The notes beneath the pieces are model-generated. The model worked only from the letters and a program-made list of their open reading frames with translations, was not told the DNA's origin and ran no database searches. From an uncultured Porphyromonadaceae bacterium (GTDB taxonomy: Bacteria; Bacteroidota; Bacteroidia; Bacteroidales; Muribaculaceae), in contig CAMWRO010000131.1 in the NCBI GenBank assembly GCA_947176615.1, positions 1 to 7,879 of the forward strand: 7,879 nt of DNA, given 5' to 3'. The position numbers and the translations under genes are program-made. This document shows positions 1-5,778 of the stretch, piece after piece (the stretch's first letter is position 1; the number at the start of each line of letters is the position of its first letter).

Positions 1-1
1 A

Positions 2-262
2 TATTACAGCTACAAGTGGGCCGAGGTTCTTGATGCCGATGCATTCGCAATGTTCCTTGAAAACGGTATATTCGATCAAAAGACAGCCGACTCGTTCCGT
101 CGTAACGTGTTGATGAAAGGTGGCACGGAGAATCCTGCTGAACTGTATCGCCGTTTCCGCGGACAGGACCCCACGATTGACGCTCTCCTTGAACGTGACG
201 GCATCAAATCTCCCGAAAAGAAACCCGCGCAAGGAAATCTGCCGATGCCCAAAGACCGTTAA
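2..262 (+). CDS. M3-family metallopeptidase (oligopeptidase A / Dcp type), C-terminal fragment
   Basis: The reading frame is open from the left edge, so only the last 86 residues are present and the gene starts outside the window. The fragment begins YYSYKWAEVLDADAF, the segment that in M3 zincins (oligopeptidase A, peptidyl-dipeptidase Dcp) follows the HExxH zinc site and contributes substrate-binding tyrosines. It continues with the family's conserved tail, including GIFDQKTADSFRRNVL, KGGTENPAELYRRFRG and DALLERDGI. The zinc ligands themselves are outside the window. By family knowledge the enzyme trims short peptides. The fragment resembles oligopeptidase A as much as Dcp, so I give no symbol. 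The last 18 residues or so (KSPEKKPAQGNLPMPKDR) are a charged, proline-rich extension beyond the usual end. The next gene starts 15 bases downstream on the same strand, so co-transcription is possible, though no functional link to metal export is evident. Confidence 0.9.
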   Translation, partial: YYSYKWAEVLDADAFAMFLENGIFDQKTADSFRRNVLMKGGTENPAELYRRFRGQDPTIDALLERDGIKSPEKKPAQGNLPMPKDR

Positions 263-277
263 TCAAATTATTACGGC

Positions 278-835
278 ATGTTTTTGCAAGTAAAAAATAT
301 GGTGTGTTCCCGCTGCATCTCGGCCGTTCACGACCTGATGCAGCGGCTCGGTCTGCACCCCGACAAGGTGGAACTTGGCGGGGTGGAACTTCCCGATGCA
401 CTTGCTACTCCCGAGAATCTCTCGCGGCTTGACGCGGGATTGCGCCTTATCGGTTTTGAACTGGTGTCTGACCCTGAGGAGCGGATTGTAGAGAGTGTCA
501 AAAAAACGATAATCGAATATGTGCGCGTCGACGAAGGTTCGCCATTGAAACTGTCGGCCTATCTCGAGAATGCGACCGGTCTCGACTACCAGTCTCTCAG
601 CCGCATTTTTTCGATGAAAGAGGGGAGAACCGTTGAAAAATACCATATAGCGCAGAAAGTTGAGCGTGTAAAAGAGCTATTGGAGTTGCCCGGCATGACT
701 CTTGCTGAAATTGCGTTCAGGACCGGCTATTCATCTGTGGCTCATCTGTCGCGTCAGTTCAAGCAGGTAACAGGCCTGACAGTCACGGCTTATAAGTCGG
801 GTCAAGCCATGCGGATACCGCTCGATAAGGTGTGA
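278..835 (+). CDS. Small AraC-family regulator with N-terminal HMA-like metal-binding domain
   Basis: This 185-residue protein has two parts. Residues 1 to about 75 read as an HMA-like ferredoxin fold: a first strand, then M8-V-C10-S-R-C13 (an MxCxxC metal-binding loop), a helix (ISAVHDLMQRLGL), strands around DKVELGGVEL, and a second helix ending in GFELVSD. Residues from about 90 to 172 are an AraC-type double helix-turn-helix. The second helix-turn-helix is clear (LAEIAFRTGYSSVAHLSRQF, about 142-161) and is followed by the family ending TGLTVTAYK. The usual large AraC sensor domain is absent, so the metal-binding domain probably is the sensor. I infer a cytoplasmic one-component regulator of the metal efflux permease that starts 91 bases downstream. 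ATG at 278 is used because it keeps the whole first strand. ATG at 299 (M8) would remove it and is less likely. The metal and the direction of control (activator or repressor) cannot be read from the sequence. Confidence 0.88.
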   Translation: MFLQVKNMVCSRCISAVHDLMQRLGLHPDKVELGGVELPDALATPENLSRLDAGLRLIGFELVSDPEERIVESVKKTIIEYVRVDEGSPLKLSAYLENATGLDYQSLSRIFSMKEGRTVEKYHIAQKVERVKELLELPGMTLAEIAFRTGYSSVAHLSRQFKQVTGLTVTAYKSGQAMRIPLDKV

Positions 836-867
836 AATCAAAAATATGCAACGGATTTAATAAAAAG

Positions 868-896
868 TGTAACGCCACCCTCCCGGTGGCGTTATA
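868..896 (+). terminator. Perfect 9-bp hairpin between regulator and permease (terminator or operator)
   Basis: Arm AACGCCACC (871-879), loop CTCCC, arm GGTGGCGTT (885-893) pair perfectly, and a T-A, a G-T wobble and another T-A pair (868-870 with 894-896) can extend the stem. It is G+C-rich in an A+T-rich gap, as expected for an intrinsic terminator of the upstream regulator. The following tract (ATAATTTTG) is a poor U-run, and it coincides with the -7 box of the next promoter. It may therefore act as a terminator, as an operator palindrome, or as both. Confidence 0.55.
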
Positions 897-909
897 ATTT
901 TGCAGTGAA
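895..909 (+). promoter_or_regulatory. Bacteroidetes-type -7 promoter box for the metal efflux permease
   Basis: TAATTTTG at 895-902 matches the Bacteroidetes primary-sigma -7 consensus TAnnTTTG exactly and continues TTTTGCA, a frequent form. A start site around 907-909 would leave an A-rich leader of about 18-20 bases before the ATG at 927, typical for the phylum. No TTTG-like -33 element is present about 19 bases upstream, where the left arm of the 871-893 palindrome lies instead. This suggests a promoter that depends on an activator or is controlled by binding at the palindrome. Confidence 0.55.
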
Positions 910-926
910 TTTAAAAATTAAAGATT

Positions 927-2174
927 ATGTCACATTTTATATATTCACTGTTGTCGATTCTCAATGCGATGTCGCCATATGTCCTGCTCGGTTTTTTCAT
1001 AGCAGGACTCCTTCATGCCTATGTCTCTCCCGAGATGATGTCACGGCATCTGTCGGGCAACGGGTGGCGGTCGGTAGTCAAGGCTGCCTTAATCGGCATC
1101 CCGCTCCCGTTATGTTCATGCGGAGTTCTTCCCACAGCTATTTCGCTAAGACGCAACGGGGCCTCCAAGGCAGCCGCGACATCGTTTTTAATCGCTACAC
1201 CTCAGACCGGTGTTGACTCTATTGCCGCGACATACTCGCTGCTGGGTCCTGTATTTGCGGTTACGCGTCCCATCGCAGCCTTGTTTGGCGCGATGTTTGG
1301 CGGACTTGCCGTCGGACGATGGGCGCCTGACGAGGAGATAGAGACTTCCTGTCCGATTCCGGAGCAATCGGAGATGACAGAAGTGAAGAAAAGCCGCATG
1401 GCGACATTTATCGAGGCGTTACGTTATGGGTTTGTCGATATGGTCGCGAGTGTGGGCAAATGGCTCGTATTCGGTCTTGTCATCGCAGCCGTAATAACGG
1501 TCTTTGTCCCTGACAGTCTTTTTCTCGGACTGGCCAAATATCCTATATTGGCAATGATTGTCATGGTCGCCGTCGCAGTCCCGATGTATATATGCGCTAC
1601 CGGTTCTATCCCGATTGCTCTTTCCCTCATTATGAAAGGGTTGACTCCCGGCGTAGGATTTGTTCTTCTCATGGCCGGTCCGGCGGCTAATTTTGCCTCG
1701 GTTATTCTACTGAAAAAGACTATGGGAACAAGGGCGACGATACTATATGTCAGTTCAGTCATTGTCTCGTCCATAGCGGTCGGGGTCATAATCGACTATC
1801 TTCTTCCGGCATCATGGTTTGTGCCCCGTGTCGCTGAATCAATAACCGCCTGTCACGGCCACGCCGTTTTCTCATGGTGGGAAACCACATGCTCGATAAT
1901 CCTTGCCGCGTTACTCGTCTACGCATTTATAACTCACCGTCATCATTCACATAACCACATAACAACTGACGAAATGACTAAAGAATACAAGATCAAAGGC
2001 ATGGCATGTGTCCACTGCAAAAACAACGTTGAAAAGAACCTTGCGACACTTCCCGGCGTAACCTCGGTGACAGTCGACCTCTCCACCGGCACTGCCACGG
2101 TCACCGGCACCCCCGACCCACAGGCCGTAATCTCAACCATCAACTCCCTCGGTTACGAGTATATTCCTGAATAA
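927..2174 (+). CDS. ArsP/SO_0444-type metal efflux permease with C-terminal HMA domain
   Basis: This 415-residue inner-membrane protein has a permease core (about 1-335), a His-rich linker (His 337, 339, 340, 342 and 344) and an HMA domain (about 350-415). The core carries the family signature P-L-C63-S-C65-G-V-L-P, followed by SLRRNG and ATPQTGVDS. It contains two related halves: residues 63-99 align without gaps to 223-259 (C223-A-T-G-S-I-P), sharing C, G, P, A, S, L, G, A and P. Between the halves lies a charged cytoplasmic loop (about 134-158). The HMA domain has G358-M-A-C361-V-H-C364 and the ending INSLGYEY. Relatives are described as Cu/Zn or organoarsenic exporters, so I infer soft-metal export, with the HMA domain delivering metal or sensing load. 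The HMA-AraC gene upstream is its likely regulator. ATG 927 fits the first membrane helix and the promoter at 895. An internal ATG at 1974 precedes the HMA domain. The terminator is at 2249-2274. Confidence 0.9.
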   Translation: MSHFIYSLLSILNAMSPYVLLGFFIAGLLHAYVSPEMMSRHLSGNGWRSVVKAALIGIPLPLCSCGVLPTAISLRRNGASKAAATSFLIATPQTGVDSIAATYSLLGPVFAVTRPIAALFGAMFGGLAVGRWAPDEEIETSCPIPEQSEMTEVKKSRMATFIEALRYGFVDMVASVGKWLVFGLVIAAVITVFVPDSLFLGLAKYPILAMIVMVAVAVPMYICATGSIPIALSLIMKGLTPGVGFVLLMAGPAANFASVILLKKTMGTRATILYVSSVIVSSIAVGVIIDYLLPASWFVPRVAESITACHGHAVFSWWETTCSIILAALLVYAFITHRHHSHNHITTDEMTKEYKIKGMACVHCKNNVEKNLATLPGVTSVTVDLSTGTATVTGTPDPQAVISTINSLGYEYIPE

Positions 2175-2184
2175 AGAATCGCAT

Positions 2185-3207
2185 TTAGAGACCAAGGATG
2201 TCGATTAGCTTTTCGTTTTGAAAAGCCAAAGTATACCCTTCGCCATTTAGACCGGCTTTTTCGCCGGTCTTTTTCATTAATTCTGTGTCGTTAAGCAATG
2301 AGTCGAGAGCTGATGACATCGCTTCTAAGTTGTTTATCGGCACTCCTATTCCCGCTCCATCACTAAAATAGTAGTTGATAACCGATAAGTCTGTATAAAC
2401 CGTAGGCTTGCCATTCCTTAATGCCGACAGACTTAACATCTGACCTGAAGCCCCGACATCCTCTTTTAATGGAACAACGACAATCTTTGAATTTGCAAGA
2501 ATGGTTTCAAAATGTGATTTTGGCAGATTCCTGAGCAGCGTAATATTCTTAATATTCTCCGGAATGGAGAGTTTGTTTAAACTCGAAGTTATAAAAACAA
2601 AATTCTCATGGGGAAACCGTTCTGCAAGCCTGACCATTAGATTATAGTCCCGATTGGTATACCCCCCTGTGAAAATATATTCGTCGGGAAGATTATATTC
2701 CGCGGGATTTGGAAATTTTGTCGGCTGTAAATCAGAACAGTAAGGCAGAAACTCTATTTCAGGTCGTGATGATAAAGAACGGAAATAATTTATCTCTCCC
2801 TGCGACTGGGCAATTATCGTCAGACGAGGATTGCTTAACAGAAACGACAAGATTTTTTTTACAGCTGTGTTGTTACCGAGATTATGAATGTAGAAATTAT
2901 GAATATAGAGATGATAATCGCCGAGAACTTTTCCGAAAATTTTGCAAATGGCCATTGCCGGAATCTGTCCCCCGGTGCAATATAATTTCTTGTTACGGAA
3001 GATTCCGGCCTTAGCCCCCCATTTAAAGATTGCCTTACAGAAATCCCACAAGAGGTCTTTCTTTGAGAGGAAATCTTTCGTCTCTACCGGTGTGATTGAG
3101 ATTTGCTCGATACTGTACCCATTTGCTAAAGCCCATTCACCTATTGCAGAGAGGGGGCGGTCTCCGTAATGAGTGAGCAATACCAGTCGTTTATCAGTCA
3201 CGCTCAT
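2185..3207 (-). CDS. GT-B glycosyltransferase (GT4-like), last gene of the polysaccharide operon
   Basis: This 340-residue cytoplasmic protein has no membrane segment. The C-terminal half has a GT-B donor-binding layout: a first strand/loop YIFTGGYTNRDYNLMVRLAERF, then FVFITSS, the NITLLRNLP segment, and VVVPLKEDVGASGQ followed by ALRNGKPTVYTD. This order matches GT4-type enzymes carrying an SGQ motif. The position normally held by the second glutamate of the EX7E motif is S261 (LSLSALRNGKP). The N-terminal half (LVLLTHYGD at the start) is divergent, as usual for acceptor domains. It carries a tandem five-residue duplication (L-Y-I-H-N, F-Y-I-H-N at 100-109). The start is fixed by an ATGA overlap with the upstream glycosyltransferase (3204-3207). 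It probably adds one sugar to the repeat unit, but neither donor nor linkage can be assigned. Its stop codon lies 10 bases from that of the convergent permease, and no minus-strand terminator is visible there. Confidence 0.82.
   Translation of the reverse strand: MSVTDKRLVLLTHYGDRPLSAIGEWALANGYSIEQISITPVETKDFLSKKDLLWDFCKAIFKWGAKAGIFRNKKLYCTGGQIPAMAICKIFGKVLGDYHLYIHNFYIHNLGNNTAVKKILSFLLSNPRLTIIAQSQGEINYFRSLSSRPEIEFLPYCSDLQPTKFPNPAEYNLPDEYIFTGGYTNRDYNLMVRLAERFPHENFVFITSSLNKLSIPENIKNITLLRNLPKSHFETILANSKIVVVPLKEDVGASGQMLSLSALRNGKPTVYTDLSVINYYFSDGAGIGVPINNLEAMSSALDSLLNDTELMKKTGEKAGLNGEGYTLAFQNEKLIDILGL
2249..2274 (+). terminator. Intrinsic terminator of the permease gene, inside the opposing glycosyltransferase gene
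   Basis: Arm AGACCGGC (2249-2256), loop TTTTTC, and arm GCCGGTCT (2263-2270) pair perfectly over 8 bp, followed by TTTT (2271-2274). Polarity is plus only: on the minus strand the stem is followed by AAATGG, not a T-run. It lies about 75 bases past the permease stop codon and within the C-terminal coding part of the convergent glycosyltransferase, where the same bases encode K-T-G-E-K-A-G-L. It should end transcription of the metal-export unit. Confidence 0.8.
2881..2910 (-). repeat. Tandem 15-bp duplication inside a glycosyltransferase gene
   Basis: Plus-strand bases 2881-2895 (ATTATGAATGTAGAA) and 2896-2910 (ATTATGAATATAGAG) agree at 13 of 15 positions. In the coding (minus) direction they encode LYIHN then FYIHN, residues 100-109 of the glycosyltransferase. 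The length is a multiple of three, so the frame is kept. Confidence 0.7.
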
Positions 3208-4343
3208 GAAAAAATATAGCTGATGAAATTGTCAAGATCCTGTTGCTGTCGGGTTGTTATGAGATTGTAACGGTCAAAACTTTTCGCTGAATAAACGTCA
3301 TGATTATCGCCGGTAGTTATAGCTAATACTCTCCCCATAATTTCTTCGATGGAAAAAGGATTGAAGTATATTGCCGAATCACCCAGTACTTCAAAAATAG
3401 ATGTTACCGGAGAGGCCAGTACCGGTATGCCGTATCTCATTGCTTCCAATGGCGGATAGCCGAACCCCTCGTTTAAGGACGGATATATAAAGCAGTATGC
3501 GTCGTGATAATATTGCTCCAATTCGTCATCATCGATGTAACCGAGAAGTTTAAAACAATCAGGATTTTTCAGCTTATATTTTAAATTTTCAGGAGAGTTA
3601 ACACCGGTTACAATTACTCGATATTCTTTGCTCAACTGTCCTGTTGAAAAAAGGCGATCAAGCGCAATGATGGCGCGCAGATTGTTTTTATACCAAATTT
3701 TCCCACTGACCATCAGAAAATATTTTTCATTGAATTTACGTTCTGTCAGCATGGGCCGATTGTCGGTTGTAGACGGACTATAAAAAGTCTTTATCTCGCG
3801 GTGGTAATCCGGGAAATAGCAATTGAACGCAATCCGTGAATGATTGGAAACAGCGATGAAATTACAGTTGGTATAATGTTCAAATTGTTTTAACAGCTTT
3901 TTTTTATAAAATTGAGGAAGGTAGTTCATTAATACGTTTTTTACATGGTTTTTCCATGTCTGATTATACTTATAAAAAAAAGAGTCGTTATAGGGAAGTT
4001 CAAGAGCCCTCAGGCCATGCAAAGTAGTCCATTTGTTGTCAAAATCAATTGCAACAAATTCTTTTGTAATCAGTGGAGTATAGATGATGTCAGGAGAGAC
4101 ACTGCCTACAATCTCCCGCAGCGTCTTTCCACGCCGGTCAATCAAAGGTATTCCGTTTGAATCACAAAAAGACTTCATCTCGGGATTAAACCACTTTGAT
4201 GAGTTGTAGAACGCAACAACATTCTTGCCGAGTGAAAACATTCGTTTAAACACGATTTCGCCATATATGCCTCCTCCGTGGCGTTTGCTCCCGTCGGTAG
4301 GTTGAGTTACTTCGAGATCAAAGAGCAGTTTTTTGTTTTTCAT
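3204..4343 (-). CDS. GT4-family glycosyltransferase
   Basis: This 379-residue GT-B enzyme shows the clear GT4 signature. Near the N-terminus there is a glycine-rich loop (H22-G-G-G-I-Y-G-E29), where acceptor or phosphate-binding loops lie. In the C-terminal domain come YFLMVSGKIWYKNNLRAI (start of the donor domain, with the usual K/N-rich turn), then YRVIVTG, then LLGYIDDDELEQYY, and the EX7E motif E292-G-F-G-Y-P-P-L-E300, followed by AMRYGIPVLAS. E292 and E300 are the residues that normally contact the nucleotide sugar. It is a retaining transferase by family knowledge and probably builds the polysaccharide repeat unit at the cytoplasmic face. The ATG at 4343 overlaps the polymerase gene by 26 bases. 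No other Met precedes the glycine-rich loop, so the overlap is real. The downstream glycosyltransferase begins with an ATGA overlap at its stop. Local A+T content is high, including two 8-base homopolymers. Confidence 0.92.
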   Translation of the reverse strand: MKNKKLLFDLEVTQPTDGSKRHGGGIYGEIVFKRMFSLGKNVVAFYNSSKWFNPEMKSFCDSNGIPLIDRRGKTLREIVGSVSPDIIYTPLITKEFVAIDFDNKWTTLHGLRALELPYNDSFFYKYNQTWKNHVKNVLMNYLPQFYKKKLLKQFEHYTNCNFIAVSNHSRIAFNCYFPDYHREIKTFYSPSTTDNRPMLTERKFNEKYFLMVSGKIWYKNNLRAIIALDRLFSTGQLSKEYRVIVTGVNSPENLKYKLKNPDCFKLLGYIDDDELEQYYHDAYCFIYPSLNEGFGYPPLEAMRYGIPVLASPVTSIFEVLGDSAIYFNPFSIEEIMGRVLAITTGDNHDVYSAKSFDRYNLITTRQQQDLDNFISYIFS

Positions 4344-5778
4344 CGGTGTTATATTTTTTTCGGTTAGACAAAAGAACGACTGAATAGGAGAGTGCCACCA
4401 TCATTACGCCGTCAGACTGGCATAATCCGGCAAATCCGCCAATCCCAAAAATAGAAACGGCAATCAGAACCGATAAATAATATTCAGAATAGCGTAACGG
4501 ACGAATGATGAAATAGAGGCCGATATAAAATGCAGTCTGAATAAGCAACCCTAATAACCCTATGTCGAGAACTGTCTGGACTTGAGTCACTTCGACTCCG
4601 GTAACCACTTCTTCGGCCTTGGACGTATCAATATACAGGGGGTTGTAAATGACATACTTGGAGATGGTCGTGAGTTCAGGATGCAGAAAGCCAAAACCGG
4701 TCATGAGTCGGCCGTCCTCGATTAAAACATCCATTTTGGGTATTATCTGAGCCATGCGGCCGGTCCCAAATTCCGATAAATCTTCCTCATCCCGGGCTTC
4801 ATTTAACGCGATGAATTGATTAACTGTGGACTGGACACGCAGTTTTCCACCGGCAGCACCGTCAACCAAATAAAGAGCCGATATGAAGATGATAGCAAAA
4901 ACTCCATATTTCAGAATCTGCTTACCTTGACCGATCATTATCACATAAGTTATAATCAAGCCACCCATAAACGACATGGTCCTTGTCGATAACACAGCGA
5001 GTAGAATAATCACCCATTGGCAGATGGTCAGCCTGAAGTAACGACGTGCAATCGGTATAATCATGAAGGTCAACAGATAGACTCCATAGGGATATTTGCG
5101 AGGAAATATCATCGAAAAGGGATAGCAAATCAAATGATCGTAAACGCTTCCCGACGGTGGCCCATAAATCGGCAGTCCCGGTAAAAGGACCCATCCGTTA
5201 AAGATTGCGCAATCAACAATATAGAATAAGCATATAATCAGTGCGTATCCGGTTATTCGTTTATAGAAAGTCCTTATGTCGAATACTTTATTTGCAAAGC
5301 ATACCAACGGGAAGAAAAGTGAGACGATGGCTATATATCGGCGCATCATGCGGAACTGTATAGCAAGGCTTTCTTCACTTAGCATAGCAAATCCCACCAA
5401 AATGACTATATATAACAATACAAGCCAAAAAGACTTTTTCAAAACAGAATCTTTTCGCAATAAAAAGATACATAAAATTGAGACAATCAGCAGTATGTCG
5501 TCAAACTTGAAGGGATAGGAGTTTGCATCATAGAATCCAAAGCGTCCGCAGATAAGAAAAACTTGAATTACGAAGTCATATCTGTTTTTCACAAAGCTGT
5601 TTATCAGAAATACCGGCACAAGGAGATACCCTAACGGGAAATGCAGGCTGAACAGCGAATAGGACAACAAAAAGCCAAGCGAGTATAGCCAATCCCGCAT
5701 GGGCAATGAGAATTTCTCACTGTCTATGCGCTTGTTTGTATATGTTGATTCTGACGGTTGTATTGAAACTGTACTCAT
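4318..5778 (-). CDS. wzy: Wzy-type polysaccharide (O-antigen/capsule) polymerase
   Basis: This 486-residue protein has a hydrophilic N-terminus of about 28 residues and then roughly ten to twelve hydrophobic segments. A large polar loop (about 310-398) lies between late membrane segments, the layout of O-antigen polymerase/ligase proteins. The loop region carries sparse motifs typical of that superfamily: G338-T-G-R341 and then TGFGF (360-364), followed by TQVQTVLDIGLLGLL (398-412), which occupies the place of the usual HNxxLxxxxxxGxxGLL helix. Arginine pairs (RMMRRY, and later ARRYFR) could contact the lipid-linked substrate. Wzy proteins are poorly conserved, so the call rests on topology, these motifs and the neighbours: a flippase immediately upstream and glycosyltransferases downstream. 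It would join lipid-linked repeat units on the periplasmic side. A ligase is the main alternative. The start at 5778 is supported by the ATGA overlap with the flippase stop. The C-terminal tail overlaps the next gene. Confidence 0.8.
   Translation of the reverse strand: MSTVSIQPSESTYTNKRIDSEKFSLPMRDWLYSLGFLLSYSLFSLHFPLGYLLVPVFLINSFVKNRYDFVIQVFLICGRFGFYDANSYPFKFDDILLIVSILCIFLLRKDSVLKKSFWLVLLYIVILVGFAMLSEESLAIQFRMMRRYIAIVSLFFPLVCFANKVFDIRTFYKRITGYALIICLFYIVDCAIFNGWVLLPGLPIYGPPSGSVYDHLICYPFSMIFPRKYPYGVYLLTFMIIPIARRYFRLTICQWVIILLAVLSTRTMSFMGGLIITYVIMIGQGKQILKYGVFAIIFISALYLVDGAAGGKLRVQSTVNQFIALNEARDEEDLSEFGTGRMAQIIPKMDVLIEDGRLMTGFGFLHPELTTISKYVIYNPLYIDTSKAEEVVTGVEVTQVQTVLDIGLLGLLIQTAFYIGLYFIIRPLRYSEYYLSVLIAVSIFGIGGFAGLCQSDGVMMVALSYSVVLLSNRKKYNTDEKQKTAL

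Larger units (their letters stand above)
847..914 (+). repeat. Imperfect direct repeat flanking the permease promoter palindrome; possible regulator half-sites
   Basis: Bases 847-860 (TGCAACGGATTTAA) and 901-914 (TGCAGTGAATTTAA) match at 11 of 14 positions in the same orientation, with starts 54 bases apart, close to five helical turns. One copy lies just after the regulator's stop codon, the other overlaps the end of the -7 box and the expected transcription start. AraC-type proteins often bind direct repeats, so these could be operators. The region is A+T-rich, so chance similarity is a real alternative. Confidence 0.25.

Noticed and set aside
263..646. Minus-strand open frame opposite the HMA-AraC regulator
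   Set aside because: It is antisense to a gene with clear HMA and AraC motifs and shows no recognisable domain or start context.
905..1216. Open frame of 103 codons overlapping the start of the permease
   Set aside because: It lies in another frame of the strongly supported permease, and its translation is unlike any family I know and rich in Arg, Ser and Cys, as out-of-frame readings of this region are.
1424..1789. Minus-strand open frame of 121 codons opposite the permease
   Set aside because: It mirrors the hydrophobic codons of the permease and has no independent support.
2085..2111. Repeated CACCGGCAC in the HMA coding region
   Set aside because: It reflects the Thr-Gly-Thr-rich strand of the HMA domain encoded with similar codons; nothing suggests a separate function.
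2162..2173. Small palindrome TATTC-CT-GAATA at the permease stop codon
   Set aside because: A 5-bp A+T-rich stem with a two-base loop is too weak for a terminator and no T-run follows on either strand.
2709..3014. Plus-strand open frame opposite the last glycosyltransferase
   Set aside because: No motif, no promoter box and no conserved-looking features; it is best explained as antisense to the glycosyltransferase.
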